Position numbers and translations under genes: made by a program. Of a stretch of 64,000 nucleotides of DNA, positions 53,506 through 63,376 are shown one piece after another; position 1 is the first letter of the stretch, and every line of letters begins with the position of its first letter. Source of the DNA: Flavobacterium sharifuzzamanii (lineage in GTDB: Bacteria; Bacteroidota; Bacteroidia; Flavobacteriales; Flavobacteriaceae); assembly GCF_003254585.1 (NCBI RefSeq), contig NZ_QJGZ01000033.1, positions 124,001 through 188,000 on the forward strand. The letters run 5' to 3'. The notes under the pieces are model-generated. The model made no database searches. It was not told the origin of the DNA and was given only the letters and a program-made list of their open reading frames with translations.

Positions 53506-56500
53506 TTATTTAACCAATAAGTTTATTGTTTTTAACTGACCATCAGCCAGTTTAAGAACAACAATGTATAAGGCTGTTTGCGAAGGAGCGATAATTTGAT
53601 TTTTGGCTTTTACATTTGAAATAGTCTGCACTAATTTTCCTGCGATGTCATAAATAACTACCTCAGATCCGCTTAGTTGAGATTCGCTAAAATCACATTC
53701 TAAAGTAAATTCTCCTCCTGGTTTAACTGGGTTTGGATAGATTTTGATTTTTTTGCTGAAAACCGTTCCAGAAGTCTCAATTGGACAGGATTTAATTGAA
53801 TTTCCGTTTTTATCTTTTGCAATTACATGATATGTACCATTTAAAGGCTGAATTTCGCTATAATACTGACGGGTTGCACCAGAAATAGCTGTTCCGTTTT
53901 TATACCATTGCCAAGCCACAAAATTATTAGATCTATTGTCAAAGAATAGAACATTTGCCCACTGCTGTATAACAAGTCCAGACTGGCTTATTTCTATTGG
54001 TTTGATAACTGCTGTTGCTGCATTATGATTCTGGTCGCCATTTTGCGTTGCGGTAATGGTAGAATTTCCCGAACCTGTGATGTTTAAAGTTGATCCAGAG
54101 ATTGTTCCCAATGCTGCATTTGCAATGGCATAAGAAACTGGCAATCCGCTATCTGTGGTAGCAGTTAAAGCAACGTTGTTTGAATCTGCACAGCCGAATT
54201 CTAAAGTCTGATTCCAGGTAATGGTTTGATTGGCTTTAGTAATTTCAAATTCTGCACCAGTAAAGGCAATTGTATAATCTGCACCAGCATTAATTGTTCC
54301 TAGTTTAATGTTGTATTTTCCAACATTTTCTCCGGCATCTCTCGTAAGCAGACCTGTAAGTATTGAGTTTGTATCTCCGTTAGCAAAACCTAAAGCTGTG
54401 TAATTGAATACAGGATCTACTGTGCCATACACTTTGGTATGTCCTGCAGAAGCAGCTATAGTAAGAGTATATTTTTGTGTGGTAAAACTTACTTCGTTTC
54501 CATAATTAATAAAACCATTGTTGTTTATAGCATATGTTCTAACATAATATGTTCTGTTTCCTCTTAATCCAGATAAAGAATTTGTAAATGTTCCTAATGC
54601 AGCAGTAATATTAATTTTTGTATCAGCTGTAGTAGGGTTAGCATGTTGTGCATATACAAATCCAACTTCTGTCAAGCAAGATCCACTGTCAGTGTTTATT
54701 CCGTTAGAAGATGCCGTACCAGATAATGAAGCGCTAGTTGTCGTTATTCCAGATACAACTGCAGTATTTAAATTAACTGGATTAGTAGGCTGAGTTACCT
54801 CAACAGTTGCAGAAGCCGAGCAAGAATTATCATCTGTAACAGTTACAGTATAAGTTCCAGCTACAAGACCAGTTGCAGTTGCCGCATTTCCTCCAGATGG
54901 AGCCCAAGAGTAAGAGTAAGCCCCTGTACCGCCTGTTACGCTAACTGTAGCAGATCCGTTATTTCCGTTATGGCATGATACAGCTACAGGAGTTGCATTT
55001 AAAGTTAAAGCATCAGGTTCTGTAATACTAATTGTATTTGTAGTAGAACATGAGTTTTCATCTGTAACAGTTACAGTATAAGTTCCAGCTATAAGACCAG
55101 TTGCAGTTGCTGCATTTCCTCCAGATGGAGCCCAAGAGTAAGTATAAGCTCCAGTTCCTCCCGTAGCAATTACAGATGCAGTACCATTATTGCCACCCTT
55201 GCACGATACATTTGTATGTGTATCTGTTGCAGAAAGTGCTGTAGGTTCTGTAATTAGTACAGATTTTGTAACAAAGCATCCGTTTTCGTCGGTTACAGTT
55301 ACAGTGTAAGTGTTTGGACTTAATCCAGTCGCTGTTGCAGCTGTTCCTCCGGATGGTGACCAAGAATAGGTATAAGTTCCAGTTCCTCCAGAAGGAGTTA
55401 CAGTTGCTGTTCCGTTATTTGCTTGATTACATAAAACATCTGTTTTTGCTATTGTTGCTGTAAGAGCAGACGGCTCAGTAATAGTTACGCTTGCCGTAGT
55501 CTGACATAGGTTAGCATCTTTTATAGTTACTGTATAAGTTCCTGCAGATAATCCGCTTGCGGTTGCATTAGTTCCTCCTGATGGTGACCAAGAATATGTA
55601 TAAAGTCCTGTTCCTCCAGTTACATTTACTGTTGCAGTTCCGTTAGAACCTCCGTTGCAAGAAACATCAGTTTGAGATGTTGTAGCAATAAGTGCATCAG
55701 GTTCTGTTATGGTAATACTCTGTGTTTTAGAACATGAGTTAGCATCTGTTACAGTTACAGTATAAGTTCCTGCTTTAAGACCAGTTGCAGTAGCGGTTGA
55801 TTGAGCAGGTGTTGTATCCCATGAATACGTATATGCGCCAGTTCCTCCGATTGCTGAAACACTTGCAGAACCATTGTTTCCGCCATTGCAGCTAACATTT
55901 GTTTTTGCGCCTGGTGTTATTACAATAGCTGATGGCTCAGTGATTGTAAAGTTTTTTATAATAGAACATCCGTTCCCTGCAATAATTTTTACAGAATAAC
56001 TTCCTGCAGTAAGGCCATTGACTGTATCAGTGTTTCCTACATTAGGAGTCCACTCGTAGGTAAACGGTCCAGCAGCTCCTGATGGAATAACCCAAGCAGA
56101 TCCTGTACTTGCTCCATTACAAAGTACATCAGTTTTACCAGTATTAGCGACTAGAGTATTGGTTGTATTGATGGTAACGCTTCTCAAAATAGAACAACCA
56201 TTGCCATCTGTAATCGTACAGTTATAAGTGCCAGCTACTAAACCGCTTGCAGTAGCAGCAATCCCTCCAGAAGGTGACCAAGAATAACTATAACCTCCCA
56301 CACCTCCAGATGGTGTTACAGTAGCTTCACCACCTGTTGAACAAGTGGCATCTACTTGAGTTGTAGTTGCATTTAGTGCAGATGGTTCCCCAATGATAAA
56401 AGTTTTAGTAATAAAACAGCTGTTAGCATCTGTAATTTTACAAGTGTAAGTACCAGCAGAAAGGCCAGTAGCCGTAGCTGCACTTCCTCCAGATGGAGAC

Positions 56501-59500
56501 CAAAAATAGGTAAGGTTGCCAGAACCACCAGAAGCGGTAACAGTTGCTGTTCCAGTCGCTCCGCCATTGCATAAAACATCTGTTTGAGATTGTGTTGCAT
56601 CTAAAATAGGTGGGTCTATAAATGTAAAGCTTTGTGAAGCCTGACAGTTGTTAGCATCTATTATTGTTACGGTATAAGTACCAGCCATAAGACCACTTAT
56701 CGTTGTGCTATGGGCTCCAGTACTCCAGTTATAAGTATAAGCACCAGTACCACCTGTGACAGATACTGTAGCAGAACCATTTGATCCTCCATTGCAAGAA
56801 ATATTGGTTTGACTAGGAGTTATTGTAAATGCAGGTGGTTCAGATATAGTGAATTCTAATGTTTTGACACACTGGTTTGCATCTTTTACAGTTACAGTAT
56901 AAGTTCCAGCAGAAAGCCCACTTGCGGTTGCAGTTGTCTGGATAGGAGTAGTATTCCAAGAATAAGAATAATTTGGTGTACCGCCTAAAGCAATCACTTG
57001 AGCTGTTCCATTACCTCCACCATGACAAGAAGTGTTATTTACAGTACCTTTTGTGAGCGTGAGTGCACTTGCTGGCTGCCCTATTGTTACATTTGCTGTA
57101 TTAGAACATAAGTTTTCATCAGTTACAGTTACAGTATAAGTTGTTCCTGCTGCTAACCCTGTTATAGTGGCAGTATCTGCCCCATTAGACCATGAATATG
57201 TGTAGTTGCCAGTTCCTCCACTTGGAGTCGCAGTTGCTTGACCAGTAGTATCACCAAAACAGGCTACATCAACTTTGGACATGATTATACTAATATGATT
57301 AACAGTTAGAGTTGCAGTATTTGAAGTAGCAGACGGAGTACATGATCCGCTTGCAACAGCTCTATATTTATATCCGTTAAATCCTGCTGGTGCTCCAGTT
57401 ATAGTCAAAGTAGAAGTAGTTATACCAGAATAAGGTGCAGTATTTGGGACATCAATAAATCCTCCCCCTTGATCTACTTGCCACTTGTATGCTGTCGCAT
57501 TTGATGCCGTTGCTGAAAAAGCAGTTGTGCCACCAGAGCAGATTGATATTGATGAAGGATTTGCGGTAATAGCAGGAGCAGAGTTTACAGTAAGACTTGC
57601 ACTGTTTGAAGTAGCCGTTGGAGTACATGTTCCAGATACAATAGCTCTGTATATATATCCACTCATTGCAACTGTTGCTCCAGTTATTGTTAGAGTTGCG
57701 GCAGTAGCTCCAGAATAAGTAGCATTGTTTGATATATCTATAAATCCTAGACCTTGGTCTACCTGCCATTGATATCCTGTAGCATTAGAGGCAGTGGCAG
57801 TAAAAGTAGTGTTTGCTCCTTGGCATACTGAGCTTGCTGAAGGCTGTGCAGTTATAGAAGGTGCAGAATTTATTGTTAATGTTGCATTATTTGAAGTTGC
57901 GTTAGGGAAACATCCTCCAGTCGCTACCACTCGATATAAATAGCCACCTAGTTGAGCAGTTACTCCAGTTATAGTAAGAGTAGCGGTAGTGGCGCCAGAA
58001 AATTGAGCATCGTTCGATATGGAATTGAATCCTGCCCCTTTATCTACATACCATTGATACCCTGTTGCATTAGATGCGGTAACAGAAAAAGCGACATTAT
58101 CTCCCAAACAAACAGATGTTGATGAAGGTTGTGCTGTTATAGCTGGAGCAGGATTTATAGTCAACAAAGCATTATTAGAAATAGCAGGAATACAATTTCC
58201 AGTTGCTATACCTCTGTATAAATATCCGTTCATTGCAGCTGTTGCTCCAGTTATCGTAAGAGTAGAACTAGTGACACCAGAATAAGGAGCATTATTTGGG
58301 ACATCATTGAATCCTCCTCCTTGATCTACTTGCCATTTGTATCCAGTGGCATTAGATGCAGTTATACTAAAAGTAGCATTGCCACCTATACAAGTTGTAT
58401 TTGAAGAAGGCTCTGATGTTATTGCAGAAAGTGGATTTACCGTTCCAGATAATGCCACATTTTTTGTTGGTATTCCTGTAGAAGAAATAGTTATATTTCC
58501 AGCTGGTGTTCCTGTAGCAGTTGCTGCCAGACGCACATATATGGTTCTATTTATATTACCTGAAGAAGGTGTTAATGATAAATTAGTAAAGTAAGGTCCG
58601 CCAGAAGTTGTCGATATCTCATATCCTGTAGGAGGAGATAAATCTAAATTTGCGGTTAATTGGCCAGCGGTTAAAGCAAAACTCTGTGGAGTAGAGGTAG
58701 AACCCGCACAAGTTGTAAATCCGCTTAACGAACTTACACTAGTAGAAGACCCAGGAGATTCTGTTATTGTAACGGGTTGTGTTACAGAGCATCCTCCAGA
58801 TCCGTTTGGAGTATTGTCTGTAATAGTAACTATATAATTTCCTGGAGCAAGTGGGGTTGATGTAGCTAATGATCCTCCTGCAGGTGACCAAGAATAAGTA
58901 TAAGGTGAAGTGCCTCCAGATACAGTAACTGTTGCAGTACCATTGTTTGCCCCATAAACACTAGGAATGTTAGCTGTAACCGAAGGTGAAATAACAGTTG
59001 GCACTGTCAATGTTGCAGCATTAGAATTTACAGACCCTGATGAATTTGTTGCAACACAGCGATACTGATACCCATTCATTGCAGATGTTGCTCCTATAAT
59101 TGAAAGTGTTGAATTATTAGTGCCAGAATAAGTAGCGTTATCAGAAATATTTCCAAAACCTCCGCCTGTGTTAACCTGCCATTGATAACTTGTAGCATTA
59201 AGGGCAGTAACAGCAAAAGAAGTATTCGTTGAAGTACATATTGTTTTGTTGGTTGGATGTATATTTATTATTGGTATAGTGCCAATATAAATATATCCAG
59301 TTGGCAGTGTTTGTGCAGTTGTTGCTTTTATCCAGTTCGCTTGATTCATTAAAGCGGTTCTGGCTGATGCTGCATTAAGAAAAGGTGTTCCTGTACCATT
59401 AAATTTAGATGATGTTGCTATAGTTGTACCACTCACAGTTCCTGTATAAAATGCACTAGTACCGTTTATTAGTCCGGGAGGAAGAGTAGAAGAAGTTGGC

Positions 59501-60099
59501 CCTATTGAGCAAGATGCTGTATCGTCCCAGCCGGCTTCAGTCGTGTTTGCATTACATCTGGAATAGGAAATACCAGAAATTAAAGTTACGACTCCACCAG
59601 TGATTGAACCTCCACCTCCTTGGAAGGCAATAATTTGATCGCCGCCCGTTGATAATGATAATCCAAAAGGGATATTACTTTCCGCACTATTGTATGTAAC
59701 AGTTCCATTAGCATTTGAAGTAGAAGTAGTTGTATTGAATGCAGAAGCACTTAATCCATTGATAGTGACTTCTGTTCCAGCAGCAAGTGCACTTGAGCAG
59801 GTCCATGTGATAGTGCCTTCTGTTGTACTGGTATTGGGAATGACAAACCAGGCAGATCCAGTATATCCTCTATCTGTAAAACTAATTGTTGTAGTTGCCG
59901 AAATATCCTTAAGTAAAACAAATGAGAATGTGTCACTTGTCGCAGCAGATGTTGCATTCTGAGTCGCATCATAACCAGTAAAGGCAATATCTCCTGGGAC
60001 TAAAGTAGTTTGAGAATTACCTAAGAAACTTTGCAAAAATATCCCTAAAAACAAGGCAACATTTAAGATTTTTTTAAATTGAGAGTAAAAATGTTTCAT
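53506..60099 (-). CDS. Giant repeat-rich T9SS cell-surface adhesin with Ig-like and SprB repeats
   Basis: The 2197-residue protein has a signal peptide (about 1-29), then a lamin-tail-like N-domain (about 30-270). One Ig-like repeat and an SprB-like unit follow. Four further Ig-like repeats of about 87 residues lie in 555-935 (each with AITAQPSS near the start and YLYRVVATG-like ends). About eleven SprB-type repeats of about 75 residues occupy 935-1770 (CNGGSNGTATV, GTGAYTYSWS, LSAGTYTVTV). A fibronectin-III-like part, an MBG-like domain and a T9SS type A sorting domain (last 80 residues, IYPNPVKPGGEF) end it. SprB is the gliding adhesin of F. johnsoniae; here the sorting domain is type A. 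Confidence 0.88.
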   Translation of the reverse strand: MKHFYSQFKKILNVALFLGIFLQSFLGNSQTTLVPGDIAFTGYDATQNATSAATSDTFSFVLLKDISATTTISFTDRGYTGSAWFVIPNTSTTEGTITWTCSSALAAGTEVTINGLSASAFNTTTSTSNANGTVTYNSAESNIPFGLSLSTGGDQIIAFQGGGGSITGGVVTLISGISYSRCNANTTEAGWDDTASCSIGPTSSTLPPGLINGTSAFYTGTVSGTTIATSSKFNGTGTPFLNAASARTALMNQANWIKATTAQTLPTGYIYIGTIPIINIHPTNKTICTSTNTSFAVTALNATSYQWQVNTGGGFGNISDNATYSGTNNSTLSIIGATSAMNGYQYRCVATNSSGSVNSNAATLTVPTVISPSVTANIPSVYGANNGTATVTVSGGTSPYTYSWSPAGGSLATSTPLAPGNYIVTITDNTPNGSGGCSVTQPVTITESPGSSTSVSSLSGFTTCAGSTSTPQSFALTAGQLTANLDLSPPTGYEISTTSGGPYFTNLSLTPSSGNINRTIYVRLAATATGTPAGNITISSTGIPTKNVALSGTVNPLSAITSEPSSNTTCIGGNATFSITASNATGYKWQVDQGGGFNDVPNNAPYSGVTSSTLTITGATAAMNGYLYRGIATGNCIPAISNNALLTINPAPAITAQPSSTSVCLGDNVAFSVTASNATGYQWYVDKGAGFNSISNDAQFSGATTATLTITGVTAQLGGYLYRVVATGGCFPNATSNNATLTINSAPSITAQPSASSVCQGANTTFTATASNATGYQWQVDQGLGFIDISNNATYSGATAATLTITGATVAMSGYIYRAIVSGTCTPTATSNSASLTVNSAPAITANPSSISICSGGTTAFSATASNATAYKWQVDQGGGFIDVPNTAPYSGITTSTLTITGAPAGFNGYKYRAVASGSCTPSATSNTATLTVNHISIIMSKVDVACFGDTTGQATATPSGGTGNYTYSWSNGADTATITGLAAGTTYTVTVTDENLCSNTANVTIGQPASALTLTKGTVNNTSCHGGGNGTAQVIALGGTPNYSYSWNTTPIQTTATASGLSAGTYTVTVKDANQCVKTLEFTISEPPAFTITPSQTNISCNGGSNGSATVSVTGGTGAYTYNWSTGAHSTTISGLMAGTYTVTIIDANNCQASQSFTFIDPPILDATQSQTDVLCNGGATGTATVTASGGSGNLTYFWSPSGGSAATATGLSAGTYTCKITDANSCFITKTFIIGEPSALNATTTQVDATCSTGGEATVTPSGGVGGYSYSWSPSGGIAATASGLVAGTYNCTITDGNGCSILRSVTINTTNTLVANTGKTDVLCNGASTGSAWVIPSGAAGPFTYEWTPNVGNTDTVNGLTAGSYSVKIIAGNGCSIIKNFTITEPSAIVITPGAKTNVSCNGGNNGSASVSAIGGTGAYTYSWDTTPAQSTATATGLKAGTYTVTVTDANSCSKTQSITITEPDALIATTSQTDVSCNGGSNGTATVNVTGGTGLYTYSWSPSGGTNATASGLSAGTYTVTIKDANLCQTTASVTITEPSALTATIAKTDVLCNQANNGTATVTPSGGTGTYTYSWSPSGGTAATATGLSPNTYTVTVTDENGCFVTKSVLITEPTALSATDTHTNVSCKGGNNGTASVIATGGTGAYTYSWAPSGGNAATATGLIAGTYTVTVTDENSCSTTNTISITEPDALTLNATPVAVSCHNGNNGSATVSVTGGTGAYSYSWAPSGGNAATATGLVAGTYTVTVTDDNSCSASATVEVTQPTNPVNLNTAVVSGITTTSASLSGTASSNGINTDSGSCLTEVGFVYAQHANPTTADTKINITAALGTFTNSLSGLRGNRTYYVRTYAINNNGFINYGNEVSFTTQKYTLTIAASAGHTKVYGTVDPVFNYTALGFANGDTNSILTGLLTRDAGENVGKYNIKLGTINAGADYTIAFTGAEFEITKANQTITWNQTLEFGCADSNNVALTATTDSGLPVSYAIANAALGTISGSTLNITGSGNSTITATQNGDQNHNAATAVIKPIEISQSGLVIQQWANVLFFDNRSNNFVAWQWYKNGTAISGATRQYYSEIQPLNGTYHVIAKDKNGNSIKSCPIETSGTVFSKKIKIYPNPVKPGGEFTLECDFSESQLSGSEVVIYDIAGKLVQTISNVKAKNQIIAPSQTALYIVVLKLADGQLKTINLLVK

Positions 60100-60115
60100 A
60101 AATTAGATTGTTAAA

Positions 60116-61054
60116 TTACAAAGAGGCAAATTGCTCGCCGTTTTTAAGACCAAAAGCGAGCAATTTATGCCCACTCATAAAACCTTCATCCGTATAAATC
60201 GTATTTATACGTAATTGTGTATCATTATAACATTGTATAATTAGACCGTTATTTTCATTTATTTCTAAAACTGTTCCTGGCGTTTTGGTATTATCTTGAC
60301 TTTTTTGGATCTGTGAAACTTCCAAAAACCGAATATTTAAACCGTTCCATTGCGTATAAGCTCCTTTATTCCAAGGATTGCAAGCATTTACCAAAGCTTG
60401 TATAGATTTAGAATCTTGTTTTTCCCATTGTATGGATACGTCGGTTATTATAGGTTTTTTATAGTATTGGGCTAAAGTCTCATCCTGAGAATCTCCTTTG
60501 TCATTTAAATTTAACCGAGTAAAAAGTTCAGGTAAAAGGTAAGAAGCCAGATAAGATAGATGAGTACAAAGCATTCCGTGAGTTACATCTGCATGAAGAG
60601 GGAGAGTTTTCTTCAAAATAATTTTTCCTTTATCTATTTCTTTTTCAATAGCATGTACAGAAATTCCGGTTTCACTTTTTTGGCTTCTAATTGATTCAAA
60701 AACTGGATCAGCACCACGCATTTCCGGTAAAAGGCCATAATGGAAATTATAGAATAAATTAGGATTTTGATCAATGATTTCTTCTGGAATTTTCCAAGGA
60801 AAAGTCATCGTAAAAACACATTTTAAATTATTTATTTTAATAATTTCTTTTATTTGAGATATTAGTTTTGCTTTTTCTAACCATATTAAATTAATGCCTG
60901 TTTTTTCAGCAAAAACAGAACAAAAAGCCTTTACTTCTTCATTTTCAAGAGGTGCGCCAATTGTGTGAAGCCTTCCAAGGCTGTACAAAGTCTGAATAGC
61001 CGAAAATGCCATTCTATTGTTACATAATACTGCTATGTCTTGTATTGTGCTCAT
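60116..61054 (-). CDS. Formyltransferase-family protein with intact catalytic triad, not housekeeping fmt
   Basis: The 312-residue protein has a formyl_trans_N domain (about 1-180) and a C-terminal OB-like formyl_trans_C part (about 205-310; NPWNKGAYTQWNGLNIRF). The catalytic N103, H105 and D141 (FYNFHYGLLP; EIDKGKII) match N106, H108 and D144 of methionyl-tRNA formyltransferase. The N-terminal nucleotide/folate-binding region is divergent, and the gene is not next to def. The target is unknown; it might be an amino sugar or a protein amine. It overlaps the binding-protein gene by 4 bp and precedes the adhesin gene by 16 bp. Confidence 0.8.
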   Translation of the reverse strand: MSTIQDIAVLCNNRMAFSAIQTLYSLGRLHTIGAPLENEEVKAFCSVFAEKTGINLIWLEKAKLISQIKEIIKINNLKCVFTMTFPWKIPEEIIDQNPNLFYNFHYGLLPEMRGADPVFESIRSQKSETGISVHAIEKEIDKGKIILKKTLPLHADVTHGMLCTHLSYLASYLLPELFTRLNLNDKGDSQDETLAQYYKKPIITDVSIQWEKQDSKSIQALVNACNPWNKGAYTQWNGLNIRFLEVSQIQKSQDNTKTPGTVLEINENNGLIIQCYNDTQLRINTIYTDEGFMSGHKLLAFGLKNGEQFASL

Positions 61055-62181
61055 GAATCTAGACAGGCATAAGAGTTAAACCATGAATTTGTAGTAGTAT
61101 TTTGAAGCGCAAGAATATGATAATGAAGACGATTACGTTCTTCCTCCAAATTAGTAACTTCTATTATATCTGTTAAAATACAGTTTCCCGTTTCTTCATT
61201 TTTAGTTACTGTAGCGTAATATATTGGAGCTTCAGAGAATCCTGTATTAGGGTTCATATAAACTTTACCTCTTGGTGAATCAATCGTAATATTATCTAAT
61301 GTTTGACCATTTGAGTTGATTATGAATAAAGCAGCCTCCCACCCTAAAAGAGAAAAAACATTAGCTTTTTGCTCTTTAATACCATTTAAAGCGGTCTTAA
61401 AAACTTCATTTTCTTCAGAGTTTATATTTGTTGACCAAGGTATTGCACAGCTCCAATCATATCCAGGGTATGGAATTTTTCCCATCCACAATTCTTCAGC
61501 AGTAAAACCACTTCCGTAAGTTTTACATGATGCGATATTTTTTAGTTTAGCAGATCCTTTAAAAAAATCTTCTGCCATATCGCCACAAAATGATGCTAGT
61601 ATAGATGTATCGTTATTATTTTCAAGAAATTCCTCTAGGGGCCCCAGATTAAAGTCAGATTTTTGAAGTGCAGTCACATGATTATAGCTAATTCTTGCTC
61701 CTTTATCTTCGATTGCAGTCGCAAAAGAATATGAAGGGCGATATCCTGCATCGTAGAAAGAACAGGTTATCGCAAAATCATTTTGTCCATCTTCAATAGC
61801 CTTATTTACTATTACACGTGAACATAAGCTTCCCTGTAGCGAAATAAAATTGACATTAGATATTTTCTTTTCAAAATTTTGAAAATGATAACCGCTATCT
61901 AATACAATAAGTAATTTTCCAGAACTTTCAAAAAGAGGCTGTATATATTCTGCTGCTTCAGGATTGATATAGGCAATAATAATATCAACATTATTAAGCA
62001 GTAGTTGTTCACTGCATGAATAAATTTCTTTATTATTCGAGCCAACACCTATGCTTGCCGTTAGAATTTCATGTTTTTCATCTTGCCCCATTTTTTTTAG
62101 GGAAGATTTAAGACCATCCACTATGTCAAATGACATAGAAGGATAAATGACCGATCTGGGTAAAAGTAAAGCTATTTTCAT
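61051..62181 (-). CDS. LivJ/AmiC-like periplasmic-binding-fold protein without a signal peptide
   Basis: From ATG 62179-62181 the protein has 376 residues (MKIALLLPRSVIYPSMSFDIVDGLKS); the codon at 62199 is TTG. The two-lobe Peripla_BP_6 fold is suggested by the start, YSCSEQLLLNNVDIIIAY, SYSFATAIEDKGARISYNHV and ILASFCGDMAEDFFKGS. No signal peptide precedes the first strand, so it should be cytoplasmic, as is AmiC. No permease or ATPase genes are near. It sits between the collar genes and the formyltransferase gene. Ligand and role are unknown. Confidence 0.7.
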   Translation of the reverse strand: MKIALLLPRSVIYPSMSFDIVDGLKSSLKKMGQDEKHEILTASIGVGSNNKEIYSCSEQLLLNNVDIIIAYINPEAAEYIQPLFESSGKLLIVLDSGYHFQNFEKKISNVNFISLQGSLCSRVIVNKAIEDGQNDFAITCSFYDAGYRPSYSFATAIEDKGARISYNHVTALQKSDFNLGPLEEFLENNNDTSILASFCGDMAEDFFKGSAKLKNIASCKTYGSGFTAEELWMGKIPYPGYDWSCAIPWSTNINSEENEVFKTALNGIKEQKANVFSLLGWEAALFIINSNGQTLDNITIDSPRGKVYMNPNTGFSEAPIYYATVTKNEETGNCILTDIIEVTNLEEERNRLHYHILALQNTTTNSWFNSYACLDS

Positions 62182-62202
62182 AAATATTTTTTTTAACAAA
62201 AG

Positions 62203-62229
62203 ATACCCATTAGAAAATCTAATGGGTAT
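62203..62229 (-). terminator. Hairpin between the collar genes and the binding-protein gene (possible attenuator)
   Basis: ATACCCATTAGA (62203-62214) pairs perfectly with TCTAATGGGTAT (62218-62229) around AAA. On the minus strand it is followed by CTTTTGTT, a weak T-tract. It follows the third collar gene by 6 bp, so it could partly stop transcription and give more collar protein than downstream products, or stabilise the upstream mRNA. Confidence 0.6.
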
Positions 62230-62235
62230 AAAATG

Positions 62236-62775
62236 TTAGTTTCGTGAAGGATAAACTCCTTGAAGACATATTATATAATTCAACCCCAAATAAGGTTGTT
62301 GAACTGATATTGGCTGAGTATTACCAGTTAGATTTACAGTTATTGTAGGTACAATGGATTTTAATGACGCATTAGCGGCTTTATCTGAATAGAGCCCCTG
62401 TAAAATTGCAAGATTGTTATTTGTTGCTGATGAGCTGTCTCCTGTATCTGAATATGATGACATTGTAAATGATCCAGTTGCAGCATGATTATGCATAGGC
62501 AAATTAGATAAAAGAGCGGTTACATTATTACTGCCCATTACAGCTCCAAGTGGAAATTGTGTAACACCTAGACCCGCACCAGTTCCAGCAGGAATTCTCC
62601 CTCGAAAATCTGGTAGAGCAAAAGTATTAACACCATTACCGCCATATGTTGTGCCTAAAAGACTAAATAAAGCTTGGTTTGTACTTACGTTAAGTAATTG
62701 ACCACTACAAAATGCCCAATTTTTAGGCGCAAAGTTTGGTGCAAATAATCTAATTTCGGACATTGTTCCATCCAT
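62236..62775 (-). CDS. Phage tail collar domain protein (MdpB-like), third in a tandem triplet
   Basis: The 179-residue protein has the tail-collar domain (about 1-60): MSEIRLFAPNFAPKNWAFC, LLGTTYGGNG and FALPDFRGRIPAG. The PMHNHAATGS motif near 100 and the QPYLGLNYIICLQG terminus are shared with its two neighbours. The collar domain comes from phage tail fibres such as T4 gp12. Chromosomal versions without phage genes are called microcystin-dependent or MdpB-like proteins and their function is unclear. No signal peptide is visible. All three members have exactly 179 residues. Confidence 0.85.
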   Translation of the reverse strand: MDGTMSEIRLFAPNFAPKNWAFCSGQLLNVSTNQALFSLLGTTYGGNGVNTFALPDFRGRIPAGTGAGLGVTQFPLGAVMGSNNVTALLSNLPMHNHAATGSFTMSSYSDTGDSSSATNNNLAILQGLYSDKAANASLKSIVPTITVNLTGNTQPISVQQPYLGLNYIICLQGVYPSRN

Positions 62776-62793
62776 GGCTATTTTCTTTTTTAG

Positions 62794-63333
62794 TTAGTTT
62801 CGACTTGGAAAAATACCTTCTATACAAATGATGTAATTTGTAGTAAGGTAAGGTTGAATAATACTAAAAGGGACTGTGCTTCCAGCGCTCTGAAACGACA
62901 CTGTAGCATTTTCAGTTTTTAGATCTGTGTCTGGAGCTGCTGTTGAGTAAGCTTCAGCTAACCCTGCTAATATATTACCCGTAGGGGAGGCTAACTCTCC
63001 TGCTGCATTATCAGCGGGAATAGCCAGTGAACCTGTAGCAACATGATTATGTGCTGGCATTTGATTAATTGTCATGGTGACATTTTCTGTACCGCTAGCT
63101 TGTCCAAGTGCTATATTTGGTAAGCCTTGACCAGTACCTGCACCGACAGGAACTCTGCCTTGAAGATCAGGAATTTTAAAGGTATTTATGCCATCACCTC
63201 CATATATAGTACCAATTAAGGCATAGAGTGCGTCATAGTTAGCAATACTTAAAGTTGTTCCATTGCAAAGGGCCCAGCCTCTTGGTGCAAAATTTCCACC
63301 ATATAAGCGAATCTCTCCTAAATATCCTTCCAT
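62794..63333 (-). CDS. Phage tail collar domain protein (MdpB-like), second in a tandem triplet
   Basis: The 179-residue protein has MEGYLGEIRLYGGNFAPRGWALCNG, LIGTIYGGDG and FKIPDLQGRVPVGAG in the collar domain, PAHNHVATGS in the middle and QPYLTTNYIICIEG with FPSRN at the end. Its length and ends match its neighbours, while the middle is different. It lies 18 bp before the third gene. Three diverged paralogues fit a heterotrimer, because collar domains of tail fibres are trimeric; this is an inference. Confidence 0.85.
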   Translation of the reverse strand: MEGYLGEIRLYGGNFAPRGWALCNGTTLSIANYDALYALIGTIYGGDGINTFKIPDLQGRVPVGAGTGQGLPNIALGQASGTENVTMTINQMPAHNHVATGSLAIPADNAAGELASPTGNILAGLAEAYSTAAPDTDLKTENATVSFQSAGSTVPFSIIQPYLTTNYIICIEGIFPSRN

Positions 63334-63376
63334 TATATATGTATTTTTAGGTTATAAATTGATTGTTTTTTGAAGA

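Noticed and set aside
53506..60099. Long open frames on other strands and frames inside the giant adhesin gene
   Set aside because: They arise from the repetitive composition of the real gene and show low-complexity translations without domain motifs.
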